A stretch of 64,000 nucleotides of DNA from Euonymus europaeus (Eukaryota > Streptophyta > Magnoliopsida > Celastrales > Celastraceae), in NCBI GenBank assembly GCA_963580455.1, contig OY756962.1:17564001-17628000 (forward strand), in the 5' to 3' direction. Under the pieces are notes generated by a model, which worked only from the letters and a program-made list of their open reading frames with translations, was not told where the DNA came from and ran no database searches. The position numbers and the translations under genes are program-made. This document shows positions 45,949 to 56,212 of this stretch, one piece after another (the first letter of the stretch is position 1; each line of letters starts with the position of its first letter).

Positions 45949-47208
45949 TTTATAGTGGAATTTCTAGTAATTATTACGGTTATACTTACGAAACGCCACC
46001 ATAATTATGGCAGTTTATTTTTTGAAGCGCCATCATAATCATGGAAGTTTATTTTTCAAACGAACCATTATGATTGTGGGTGGTTTAACGGTTAAGATTT
46101 CGAGAAAGGTTAACACATATGGAGGAAATCTCTTCATTTCAGCCTTCGGCCTTTCGGCCATCGTCTATTTTTTTACAGATGAAAAGAATAGGAAATTATG
46201 GAGAATAACTAAACTGAAAATTTTGTTCATTGAATATAAACTGAGTACATAAAGGATGCTTAACTGGAAATATTAAACGTATGAAAAGAGAACATGATAA
46301 TTCCTTTCTAATTTTTAAGACCAGAAGCGAAGGGCTTCGCTCATTCTGGTTGTTATCTCGTTCTGGATGACAGAGAAATCTAGCTTTCAACTCTGCCATG
46401 TCAGTAATTTGGGAGAGGGAGGAGCCAGCGGTTTGTAGCTTCTTTGCTAAGCTGGCCATGCACTTTTCAGCGTCTTGGAGATTATTTTCAATTTTTTGAA
46501 GAACTCTCCTATTTTTTGCCAGTTTTGTTTGAAGACTAAAAGCTTCGTTTCGATCCTGCAAGATCTCAGCCCTTGTGTTGCGAAGTTTTTCCATTGAAGA
46601 AATTAAATCTTCATTTGCCCCTTTCAACAAGTCTAAGAGGCTATCAATGTGTTCTTGCGGTTCTTCTTGGTATATGAAATGATGGGAAGGATTTTGTTTT
46701 GGGGATGGAGTAACTACTTGCTTATATTTGGATTTTGATCTTCTTGACAGAGGGACTCCAGGAATACCGAAAGAAGACATAGTTGTATCGTACTTTTGGT
46801 TAGGTGTGATGTACTTGACTCACAGGGTCTCTACACAGGGTCTCTATTCAAAGGCAAAGGAGACGAAGGGCGGATAACTAGGTCATTTATTTATTTCGTA
46901 ACTTTACAAAACGTCTTTTTACTGGGCCGTTGATTTGTTTCGAGAAGGTATATTGGTATGTAATCAACGGTTAAAAATGACTGATAGAAATGGCGACAAG
47001 GCTTCTTTTGGGAATTTGATCCAGCACGTCTTCCATCGTGTCAATTGGAATTTCCCATACAAATGTCGTCATGGTTATCTCAAGATTTCCTAAGATACCC
47101 TTAGGGTTTTATTGTGATTCGGAAGTAACCGTTCTTAACACGTCCCTTCTTTTTTGTTCTGCACTTCAACTTTGATTTACTCTCTAGCCTTTTCATCTCG
47201 TGCTTATA
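45949..47208 (-). repeat. Large direct repeat, copy a (partner 55162-56212)
   Basis: Both copies begin TGTTACTA(T)CCTAACTT, share TATTACGGTTATACTTACGAA, the minus coiled-coil ORF and its upstream region, and end TCTCGTGCTTAT. Copy a has extra text at about 46005-46080 and 46165-46330 not in copy b; copy b has a stretch (55350-55390) lost in a. Clear divergence throughout. Confidence 0.85.
46196..46780 (-). CDS. Coiled-coil ORF 1 of the Tat-like element, copy a
   Basis: ATG at 46778-46780 starts MSSFGIPGVPLSRRSKSK. Basic N-terminus, then EEPQEHIDSLLDLLKGANED and a long predicted coiled coil (residues about 60-135: ISSMEKLRNTRAEILQDRN, LQTKLAKNRRVLQKIENNL, KCMASLAKKLQTAG). The last 50 residues differ from copy b because of insertions, so the natural C-terminus is not clear. 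No catalytic motif and no family recognised. Position and sense strand fit an extra ORF between pol and the 3' LTR. It shares a 434-bp upstream region with the divergent + strand ORF at 47215. Confidence 0.6.
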   Translation of the reverse strand: MSSFGIPGVPLSRRSKSKYKQVVTPSPKQNPSHHFIYQEEPQEHIDSLLDLLKGANEDLISSMEKLRNTRAEILQDRNEAFSLQTKLAKNRRVLQKIENNLQDAEKCMASLAKKLQTAGSSLSQITDMAELKARFLCHPERDNNQNERSPSLLVLKIRKELSCSLFIRLIFPVKHPLCTQFIFNEQNFQFSYSP

Positions 47209-47214
47209 GTTATC
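46781..47214. promoter_or_regulatory. Candidate bidirectional promoter between divergent ORFs
   Basis: 434 bp separates ATG 46780 (minus) from ATG 47215 (plus). It is well conserved in copy b (55801-56212). On the minus side copy b has CTTTAAATAGAG, a TATA-like box, about 50 bp before the ATG; in copy a it reads CTTTGAATAGAG beside a duplicated CAGGGTCTCTA. No clear TATA box is seen on the plus side. Function is inferred from position and conservation. Confidence 0.45.
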
Positions 47215-49557
47215 ATGTCTTACGGATTTGGAGGTGAAGATGTCTTAGATCATTTTGAGAGAGATGAAGAAAGAGGTCAGACAACTCTGATTGATTTAAT
47301 GCGTGAGAAGGAGAGTAAAAGTTGTGAGGTTACTTCCCCTGAGGAGGTAGTTTCTTTGGCTAATGAAATTTCTGAAGGTGAGGAATAGAGAGGAGAAGCG
47401 AGTGGTCGTCCTGTCAACTTTTCAAGAGATATTCGTTCTAGGGGTAGAAGGTTTACCAGAGTTGTGGAAGAGGAAGACGAGGGAGACGATCCTCTTTCAA
47501 GGGTTTCGGAGGCTGATTTAAATGACTTGAGGAGGAAATATGGTATCCCAGAGGAGATTGAAATGCAAATTCCTGGATTAGAAGAAACTGCTTCTAGTGA
47601 TTTGAGGGACTGAGCTTGTATGTATGTCTTCACATTGAAGAATGGGTTCATATTTCCTCTATCTCCTTTGATCAGGAGAGTGTTAGGGGCATTTTAGGGT
47701 AGCCCCTTGTCAATTGATGCCAAATTCCCGGAGGATCCTTCTTGTTGTGGAAACTTTAAGTAAGGCGTTTGATATTTCTTTCGGCCTACATGAATTTCTT
47801 GTTGCTTACTCTATTCAGGAAAACAAGAAGGATCGCGGTAGGTTTATGTTGTCTAAGAAGGGAAACATTTCATTGATTACTGGATTGCCTTCCAGTGATC
47901 ATTTTTGGCAGAGGAAATATTTCTTTGTCAAGGAGTCACTCATTGGGGATGACGATGTTGTCCATACGTCTTGGCAAATCTCAGGTATTACATCATTCTT
48001 TTTACTCCACTATTTTTAAATTTTATGCTTCTATTAAAATTCTATTCACTTTTTCTTGGAGGTTCTACCCCATCGTTCTATCCTACTGAAGACACGAAGA
48101 AGCGATGCGTACTTTTTCTTTCATATATACATGCTGCAGACAGGAATTAGAGGACCGTTTATATCAAGTATCTGTGTAAGGGTAGGATTTTCTCATTTTC
48201 TGTATCGGTCTAACTAGTAGATTAGTAACTTACTGATTTAGGTGTTATTTGGGTAGGTACACATCGTGTTCATAAGGCTGCTGTTGAGACGATGACCATA
48301 GCTCAAATTAAGGAGACTAGGGCAATTCGAAAAGAACGAAGGTCGAAGAAAAGGGCAGAAGCTGATCCTGGCAAGGTAAGCTTGACATCTATCCCTAAAG
48401 TTCTAGAGGTAGATGTTAGAGGCCTAGGTGAGGATGTGTCGGCTGAAGGTAGAGAGCCTAAAAAGCCAAAGCTGACACCTTCTATTCCTAAAGCCGAATG
48501 TCCTGAAACATTTGACCATTCGGAAATTATTGTCCAAATTCTGGAAGGAGAGGAAAAGGATGAAGATAATATTCCCATTGCACAAATTTGTTCCAGTCTT
48601 TGAGCTGGCCTTCATCCAGAAAGGTTTTCTACGAGTGAGCTGCTCATTTCAAAGGATGTGGAAAATAGTCTTGTTGGAGCATCAGAACGCGAATTTAAGA
48701 TATCCTTGCTAGAGATATCAATTTATTCTAGTCTTGGTGAGCTTTTCCGTGACCTGGATAAATTTGCAAATCCTATGGGTTTTGCTAATGCTCCCATGAT
48801 GGATGGTGATGATGTCGCTCTTTTCTGTTATGACATCAATTCTAGGTATAGATGTTATGACTCGCAAAAAATTTCATTCAATTAAACGCTTTAGAGTTTT
48901 TCTAACTTTAATGGTCTTTTGCAGCCTTTATCTGCTCTAAACTTTCTTCAAAAGGAAATTCGTAAGCTGAAAGTTTTACAGCAAGCACTTGCTGAAGAAA
49001 AGAGACTGAAGGAGAAAGTGGAAAAAGACCTGGAAGATGTAACAAGGAAGGCATCTTCTACCTTGAAAGAAGCTGAAGATAAATTTTTTGCATTGGAACA
49101 TCAACATGCTTCTTTGAAAATGGATTTCAATGATCAAGTTAGGAAAACATCCCAACTTTGAAGAAGAAATGAGTAAAATAGATGATGAATGCGAGAAGGC
49201 TGAACTGAAGCTCCAGGAGAAAGAGATTTAGCTCAAGAAGTGCGAGGCTGATGGTAAACCCAAGTATGAAGATGTTGAGGCAAAACTTCAAAATTGTGAA
49301 ATTGAACTTGGAGCATCAGAGCAAAAACTCAACTGAACATCTCATGAATTAGCTTCGGCTATAGAAGATGTTGAGTATTATAAAAGTGAATGTTCGGCTA
49401 TTAGCGGAAAAGCAAGGATCAAAGCTCTTGGTGAAGTCATGACAAAACAGAAAGCTGGGAAATTAACTGAGAAGAAATTGATGTCATGATCAAAGAGTAC
49501 GAAGAGCTTCAGACTATGGTTTTGCAAACTTCGGCTTCGGACTTTGAATCATATTAG
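47215..49557 (+). pseudogene. Antisense gag-like ORF with gypsy-type transposon domain and coiled coils
   Basis: Starts MSYGFGGEDVLDHFERDEE. After a TAG (about 47386) the same frame continues to DLNDLRRKYGIPEEIEMQIPG, then YVFTLKNGFIFPLSPLIRRVL, and in another frame PNSRRILLVVETLSKAF and ISLITGLPSSDHFWQRKYFF. This resembles the putative gypsy-type transposon domain (PF04195). A GT donor may follow at about 47983. Then come a basic/acidic stretch (48290-48600), LEISIYSSLGELFRDLDKF, and long coiled coils (LQKEIRKLKVLQQALAEEK, EKVEKDLEDVTRKAS) to about 49557. Frames shift several times. It lies opposite to the pol genes at 51890-53910, so it is antisense within the complex. Confidence 0.6.
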
Positions 49558-49777
49558 TATTGTACTAATATGCTTTAACTGTTGTTCTCTAACAAATATT
49601 TTTATTCTGTAAGCACATAGTAATATTTTTTATTCTCAAAACTTATTTATTTTGTAAGCATGTGTTAATATTAAATGAAGACGAAGTAAGATGGCATCAA
49701 CATTTAGTATATATCATTGCTCACTAAAATAATTAAAAGAATTTATATCTTGATGCGAAGTTAACTGACAAATGTGG

Positions 49778-51744
49778 TGTGAAACCCCGACCCAAAAATT
49801 TAAGTTTGAGTCAAATTACAGATGATCCGTGAGGTACGGAATCTTGGAAAAATAGTTTTGAGCTAGGTTCGGTAAATGGGCCATAACTTTTACTATACAT
49901 GTCCGTTTCGGGGCCATAATATATCAAATCGAAGCTTGGATCGAGACGGAAAATAAATTTGAGAAAAACTAGGTTGTTGGAAAACAAAAACTGGGTTGTT
50001 GGAAAACACAGGCCGTCCGGACACCCTAAACATCCGTCCGGACGGTTTGTGCTGGAACGGAGGCAGAGTGGAATACAAGGACCCTGTGAACAGTAGACCA
50101 TCAGGACACCCTACCGAGGCGTCCGGATGGTTAAGCCTACATATGTAGGCAGAGTATGGAGAGAACAGTGAGGCGTCCGGACGGCCACTTAAGGCGTCCG
50201 GACGGTTGACGGGAAACCAGTTTTTGAGGAGGAGAGTTAGACATTTCTGGGCATTACCAACATTTGGGAGCCCGACTAGAGAGAGAAAGTGAGAGAGAAG
50301 AAGAGAGAGAAGGAGGTTTTAGCAAGAGTTTGGCTTGGGGATTGTGGATTGGTGACCCTTGAAGTCAAATAAGGAAGATTCAAGCTTGTTCTTGGAGATT
50401 TGGTAAGTTTTTCATAGTTTTTGGAATTTCTAGGTTTTTCTAGATTCGTTTGATTCTTAGGGAGATGAGTTCTATGCTTTATATATGTGGATTATAGGTT
50501 GATTTTGGATGTTTATGTAGATTGGTTTATGATTTGGAGTTGATTTGAGCTTGGGTTGAGATTGGAGATTTTTGGAGGAAATTCTAGAGAGAGAAGGTAG
50601 GTAATTTCGAATTTGTTGATTTAAATTGATGTTTATATGTGTTTTTGGTTGGTTATTGATGTATGAATTGGTTCGATTTCGCCACATTGTTAGATTGGCT
50701 GAACCGGGAACCCTAGGAACGTAATTGTGGTTTTTTGGTAAATTTGCTCGACACGAGGTAGGGGATTTTCCAACCTTTCTATTTAACATTCGTTATTGTT
50801 GCCTAAATAGCGTTTCTATTCTTCATTGGTCGCCGTTGTTTGTGTTCCCGCCTTAATTGCTTCTAAGGGGAAACGAGCTTTGTGTGGATTGTTGCTAGTT
50901 GTTGAATGTTGCATGACCCGATTGTGTGTTCCGTCATTTACGGACACGTTGTGATTTTCCATTCATGCATCATGGTAGTTATGTAAAATATATAAGATAT
51001 TCATATATACATATCTATTCGGCATGACATGTCATAATGCATTAGAGATGCATGGGGGACTCGGGTATGGACTCGGGAACCCTTAGGTTACTTGAAAGCC
51101 ACATGGGAGGATGACAAGGTGAAGGTTGTTACCACCGAGTCATGTGAACCCCATGTGGGGTAACGCACTAGGGGTAGGGTCGAGAGTGACTTTGCCTTGT
51201 GAGGTGTGGGCTTGAAGGTTCACGCAACCGGATGATCCTAGGAGTGGTTGGTGGTGGTGAGCTTGCTCCCGTGCAATATTACATTGAGTTGCAATGGTAT
51301 TGTGGTTGTTGTGCTCCGAAAGGGTTAATTCGGATAAATGTTGATGTGAAATTGTTGAGTATACGTTCATGTGGTAGTTACATATTGATGCATAACCATT
51401 TGGCACGGTTGTGCTTGCATGTTGATGTGGATGCTGATGTATGGTTATATTTGATGATATATGAATCTGTGTGTAGATTTATATGTGATGCCATCAGTTT
51501 GTGCATGCTGGTAGTGGATGGCCTGAGGCCTAGGGTCAGGATTGCATGTGGTTGAGGCCTGAGGCCTATGGTTGCTAGGTTGCTAGTGTGATGTTGTGTG
51601 TGCTGCATTTCTGATGCAGGTGGGCACTCTCCGATAAACGGGGAGATGCCGCCAGATTTCCAGTTGATCCCGAATGTTCACACTAGTGACCTAGGAAGGG
51701 TGCGGAGAGGCACCCAGTCGCGTCTCCGAAAACGGGGCGTGACA
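49778..51744 (+). mobile_element. Ty3/gypsy-type solo LTR, copy 3
   Basis: 1,967 bp from TGTGAAACCCCGACCC to AACGGGGCGTGACA, flanked by the 5-bp duplication TGTGG at 49773-49777 and 51745-51749. No internal region. Same broad family as the 5' LTR at 61592-63517: both share the start, a GAGAGAGAAGGTA block, a second GGTAGG exon-edge-like block, and a CCGATA-ACGG-GAGATGC block near the end. At 50011-50205 it carries at least five copies of a CGTCCGGACG palindrome. Small ORFs inside are not supported. Confidence 0.93.
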
Positions 51745-51749
51745 TGTGG

Positions 51750-51889
51750 CTTATGCTCTAGTTCCCATTCCTTACTGTTGCTAACGAAGCACCATCGTCC
51801 ATTCTTAACTCATGGCCAATTCGCAATCCTGAAAGTAACATACTGCAAAAAAATGTGAGTTTATTTATATGGTCTATCATGAGCTTATA
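51750..51889. other. Short unassigned stretch after the solo LTR
   Basis: Text continuing from 49772 before the LTR insertion. No coding pattern; it joins the antisense-ORF side to the end of the pol remnant. Confidence 0.3.
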
Positions 51890-53910
51890 TATGTTATCTT
51901 GCATATATATGCGTTTCTTGTCATAGTAACGCGTAATTCGTTATTTATAAGCAGTCGTCCTGAAAAAGGAAGTGTTTCTTATTTCTTCCAATAAATCCAA
52001 ATCTTCAACAAGCATCTGCTGGTTTGCTTCATCGGTCACACACTTGAAACGAGTCGATGGTAAATTTACTTCTACTGGAAGTACCGCCTCAGTTCCATTT
52101 GTAAGTGAGAATGAAGTTTCACCAGTAGAAGTTCGGGGTGTTATCCTATAAGACCATAAAACACCAGAAAGTTTGTCAACCCATGCTCCTTTAGCGTCAT
52201 CCAGTCGTTTCTTCAATGTGGAGACTATCATCTTATTGGTAACTTTAGCTTGACCATTAGATTAAGGGTGGCATGGTGTTGCAAAGCAAAGTTTGATTTC
52301 CCAATTGTTATAGAAACTTTGAAACTTGTGACTAATGAACGGTGAACCATTGTCACAAACTATCTCTTGTGGGACCCCAAATATGTAGATTATATCTCGC
52401 TAAACAAAGCTTTTGATGTCTGAATCTTTGACATTCTTGTAGGCTTCAACTTCAACCCATTTGGTGAAGTAATCCGCCATGAGTAGGATAATTGTCTTTT
52501 GTCCCGGTCCTGTTGGTAATTTTCCAACAATGTCCATTGCCCATTTCATGAATGGCCAGGAAGACATGATCAGTAAAAGTGCTTCTAGTGGTTGATGCAT
52601 GTCATGTGCATGTTTTTGACACCGGTCACATTGTGATACATAAGTAGCTGCATCAGATCAGAGCGTCAGCCAATAGTATCCCATAAGCAATAGTATCCCA
52701 TAAGCAAAATTTTACCAACTAAGCTTCGGGAACTCGAATGATTACCACATGTTCCTTTAGGAATTTCAGTAAGTGCGTATTGAGCTTCCTCTTGCGATAG
52801 ACACCGTAGTAAAAATCATGTGTAAGATCTTTTGTATAACTGGATTTTGTACATTGTATATCGTGATGCCTTCCGCTGCAAAGCCCTTGCATCATTTGTG
52901 GCTAAAGGTAAAGTATCATTCTCCAAGTATTGGATAAATGGTGTTCGCCAGTCTTCAACAGAAGTGATTACATGCACTGTTTGACTTTGATTTGGTTGCT
53001 CAATAGCCGGTGTTTCTAGAAATAAAAGTGGGATGGACGCACATTCTTGTGTGGGCAACGAAGAACCCAGGTTTGCTAAAGCATCTGCTTGTTGATTTTC
53101 TTCACGTAGTATTTGAGTAATCTGGAACTGTACAAAGGTGGACCTAATTTCTTGTACTTATTTCGAATAGGCTGCCATCTTGGTGCCCTTTGTCTAATAA
53201 TCTTCGTTTAATTGGTTAACAATCAACTGTGAATCAGAACTAACATGAATTGCCCTTGCCCCCAGACCCTGTGGAAGTTTCATACCTTCAATTAGTGCTT
53301 CATATTTAGCCTCATTATTTGTTGCTCGAAATCTGCAATGAACCGCTTAACGAAACAAATCTCTTTGTGGTGATGTCAGGACAATCCCTAATCCGCTTCC
53401 TCTGACATTACTTGAACCATCAACGAATAACTGCTAGACTGAATCGTCATCTTTTGTTTGCCGTGTTTCGACTTCCAACGTATTCATCATATCAGGGCTA
53501 AAATCGGCTATAAAATCTGCTAATACTTCAGCTTTAATTGATGTTCAAGACTGAAAAACAATGTCGTGTTCAGTTAGTTCAATTGCCCACTTCGTCAATC
53601 GTCCTAACAATTATGGTCTTTGTAGAATTTTTTTAATTGGGTAACTGGTTACGACATTTATCGTATGGCTCTGAAAATAAGGGCGAAGCTTTCTTGCTGC
53701 AGTAATTAAAGTGATTACAAGTTTTTTAATCACTGGATATCTTATTTAAGGATCCAATAGACTTCGGCTAATGTAGTACACCGGATGCTGTCGTCCTTCA
53801 TCTTCTCGGACAAGTACTGCACTGATTGTTGCTTATCATCGAACTTTTGCATGAGGATCTTCAATCTTTCATTCCCAGATGGATCTTGTGAATTTTCATT
53901 ATCAGACATC
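51890..53910 (-). pseudogene. Tat-like gypsy gag-pol remnant: RT end, RNase H, integrase
   Basis: ATG near 53910 gives MSDNENSQDPSGNERLK, then after about 30 residues the text jumps to ISAVLVREDEGRQHPVYYIS of the RT/RNase H connection, so gag, protease and most of RT are deleted. RNase H reads LFVDGSSNVRGSGLGIVL, RATNNEAKYEALIEGM and VSSDSQLIVNQL. The integrase has WPFMKWAMDIVGKLP (first Asp), a second Asp in CDNGSPFISHKF, and NGQAKVTNK, where Lys replaces the catalytic Glu. SYRITPRTSTGETSFSL and EVNLPSTRF follow. Many stops occur and the C-terminus ends at a TAA after TAYK. Confidence 0.85.
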
Positions 53911-53932
53911 TTTTAAATTGTGAGGCCCCTTT

Positions 53933-53944
53933 CCTGGCACGCCA
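53933..53944 (-). other. Primer-binding site of the Tat-like element
   Basis: On the element strand TGGCGTGCCAGG follows the LTR edge (ATCAACA) after a 3-bp spacer, the usual layout for Tat-type gypsy elements (ATTTGGCGCGCCAGG is typical). The primer tRNA is not assigned. Confidence 0.65.
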
Positions 53945-53947
53945 AAT

Positions 53948-54457
53948 TGTTGATACTGGAATCGACAATCGATAATATTAAAGATTGCAAAAGTTATATC
54001 GGACATGAAAGATGTACGTGGTTTAGCCTTGGTGGCTTACATCCACGGTGCAAGAAATCATACTTGTTTTATTCATTGTCCTTTTTAGGATCTTTCAGCC
54101 AATCCTTTGTACATCTAATTTTCCTATATTTATGCTTGGTTCCTAGAGGTCACATATAATACACATGATAAGAAATTAACTAATAATAACCGTCGTCTAT
54201 AACTGTTGATCGTAACTTATGTAACCGCTGTGTATAACTGTTGATTGTAACTTTGTGCATAACTGTTGCTGACGTAATAGTTTTGGCCCATCGATTATTG
54301 TTTATCGGTCATTTGCTTCGGCTTTATCAAGATTTCCCAACGGCCAGTCTTTATAGACTTATGTTGGGCCTTCTTGGGTTTATCAACCATTGCCTATTGT
54401 GGGCTTTTGGTTTTATAATCTCATAGATATTGAGCCTTGTTATATTCGGCCTATACA
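53948..54457 (-). repeat. Central LTR of the Tat-like complex
   Basis: 510 bp from TGTTGATACTGG to GGCCTATACA on +. A PBS lies on its left and a PPT on its right, so it serves as the 5' LTR of the deleted element at left and as the 3' LTR of the fragment at right. No second copy is in the window. The ORFs at 53920-54159 and 54241-54426 within it are not supported. Confidence 0.72.
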
Positions 54458-54475
54458 ATTTGCCCCCTATTTTTG
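54458..54475 (-). other. Polypurine tract of the right-hand Tat-like fragment
   Basis: AAAAATAGGGGGCAAAT on the element strand directly precedes the LTR start TGTATAGGCC. Confidence 0.7.
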
Positions 54476-54745
54476 AGTTCAGATATGACTCAAAAATATT
54501 TTGTTTGGAGCGTATTTCTCAGGCATGTAATTTGTCTTAGCATCTTGGCACTTTGAATTATGTTCTTGTACCATAATCAGATAGCAGAGAATCACATAGA
54601 ATGAAGCTAATAAAATAACGTTGATATGCTTGGAAGATAGAAAGATAATTGATTACAAAATGTAACTTCAATGACTACTCATATAATACGATTAAAAAGA
54701 AAACAAGGCTCATGTTATCGGATCATCTCCATAATGCCTTAATGG

Positions 54746-55140
54746 TCACGCGAGACATAGAGTGTCATCTATTTTAGATATGATGCTTTGAATGCAGGAG
54801 GTTATATTTGTAATTGATTCCCGCATTTCTCGCACATTTCGTATCATATACCGCCCCCAGGCTATTTCCCTAACTTCGGTCAGGGCAAACTTTGAAGCAT
54901 AAAGCGTCCTTATGAGCTTTGCTTCATAACCATCCACCTCTTCCACAAACCAATTCTTAATTTGTAGCTGCTGCTTTAAATACTGAACTTGATCATTCAA
55001 GACTTGTATTTCCTCTTGAAGACCCTTGATTTGTAATGCATTTTGGTCTTGAATGGGATTTACTTCTTCTGGAACTCCTACTGACGTTTCTCTTTCTAGT
55101 CGTCGTCACTTAGGAGTCGGAGGTCAAGGTGGAGAAGAAA
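54746..55140 (-). pseudogene. Coiled-coil ORF 2 of the Tat-like element
   Basis: An ATG near 55140 gives MVSSPP, then stops; the open part reads VPEEVNPIQDQNALQIKGLQ, VLNDQVQYLKQQLQIKNWF, YEAKLIRTLYASKFALTEVR and IRNVREMRESITNIT, ending DDTLCLA. Heptad pattern indicates a coiled coil. It lies between ORF 1 copy b and the PPT. No family recognised. Confidence 0.5.
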
Positions 55141-55161
55141 CCATTTTTTCTGGTGCCCCCT

Positions 55162-56212
55162 TTTTGTTACTACCTAACTTCTTTATAGAGTGGGATTTCC
55201 ATTAGTTATTACGGTTATACTTACGAAGCGCCACCATATTCATGGCGGTTTAACGGTTAATATTTTGAGAAAGGTTAATACCTATTGAGGAAATCTCTTC
55301 ATTTCGGCCTTCGATCTTTCGGCCATTCTGGTTGTTATCTCGTTCTAGATGACAAAGATATCTATGAGGGCTTCTCTCATATAACGTGGGTCTCCTTCCA
55401 TAGCTTTCAACTCTGCCATGTCAGTTATTTGTGAGTGGGAGGAGCCAGCTGTTTGTAGCTCCTTTACTAAGCTGACTATGTGCTTTTCAGCGTCTTGGAG
55501 ATTGTTTTCAGTTTTTTAAAGAACTCTCCTATTTTTTGCCAATTATGTTTGAAGACTAAAAACTTCGTTTCGAACATGCAAGAACTCAACCCTTGTGTTG
55601 CGAAGTTTTTACATTAAAGAAGTTAAATCTTTATTTGCCCTTTTCAACAAGTCTAAAGGGCTATTAATGTGTTCCTGCGGTTCTTCTTGGAATATGAAAT
55701 GATGGGAAGGATTTGGTTCTGGGGATGGAGTAACTACTTGCTTTTCTTTGGATTTTGATCTTCTTGACTGAGATACTCTAGGAATACCGAAGGAAGACAT
55801 AGTTGTATCGTACTTTTGGTTAGGTGTGATGTTCTTGACTCAGAGGGTCTCTATTTAAAGGCAAAGGAGTCGAAGGGCTAATAATTGGGTCATTTATTTC
55901 TTTTGTAACTTTACGAATCGTCTTTTTATTGGGCCATTGATTTGTTTCGAGAAGGTACATTGGTATGTAATCAACGATTAAAAATGACTGATAGAAATGG
56001 CGGCAAGGCTTCTTTTGGGGAATTTGATCCAACACATCTTCCTTCGTGTCAATTGGAATTTCCCATACAAATGTCATCATGGTTATCTCAAGATTTCCTA
56101 AGATACCCTTAGGGTTTTATCGTGATTCGGAGGTAACCATTCTTAACACATCCATTCTTTTTCGTTATGCGCTTCAACTTTGATTTACTCTCTAGCCTTC
56201 TCTTCTCGTGCT
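55162..56212 (-). repeat. Large direct repeat, copy b (partner 45949-47208)
   Basis: Same content as copy a: intergenic promoter-like region at right, ORF 1 at centre, untranslated text at left. Truncated on the right at the satellite, just where the antisense ORF would begin. Confidence 0.85.
55330..55800 (-). pseudogene. Coiled-coil ORF 1, copy b
   Basis: ATG at 55798-55800 starts MSSFGIPRVSQSRRSKSK, continues EEPQEHINSPLDLLKRANKD, and stops after LTSLM. Beyond the stop the frame still matches copy a (KLRNTRVEFL, LAKNRRVL, NNLQDAEKH, KELQTAGSSHSQITDMAELK) with two more stops, then MEGDPRYMREALIDIF, a tail lost in copy a. So the ancestral protein was about 170 residues or more. Confidence 0.7.

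Larger units (their letters stand above)
45949..56212 (-). mobile_element. Tat-like Ty3/gypsy complex with extra ORFs (rearranged, nested)
   Basis: Read leftwards from 56212: intergenic region, coiled-coil ORF 1 (copy b), coiled-coil ORF 2, PPT, LTR (54457-53948), PBS, short gag start fused to the end of RT, RNase H, integrase, then an ORF on the opposite strand (47215-49557), intergenic region, and coiled-coil ORF 1 (copy a). The ends are cut by a satellite at 56213 and a copia LTR near 45926. This is what two tandem copies sharing one LTR, or a deleted element beside the 3' end of a second, would give. A solo LTR (49778-51744) is inserted. Tat-lineage elements are known to carry extra sense and antisense ORFs. 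Confidence 0.68.
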
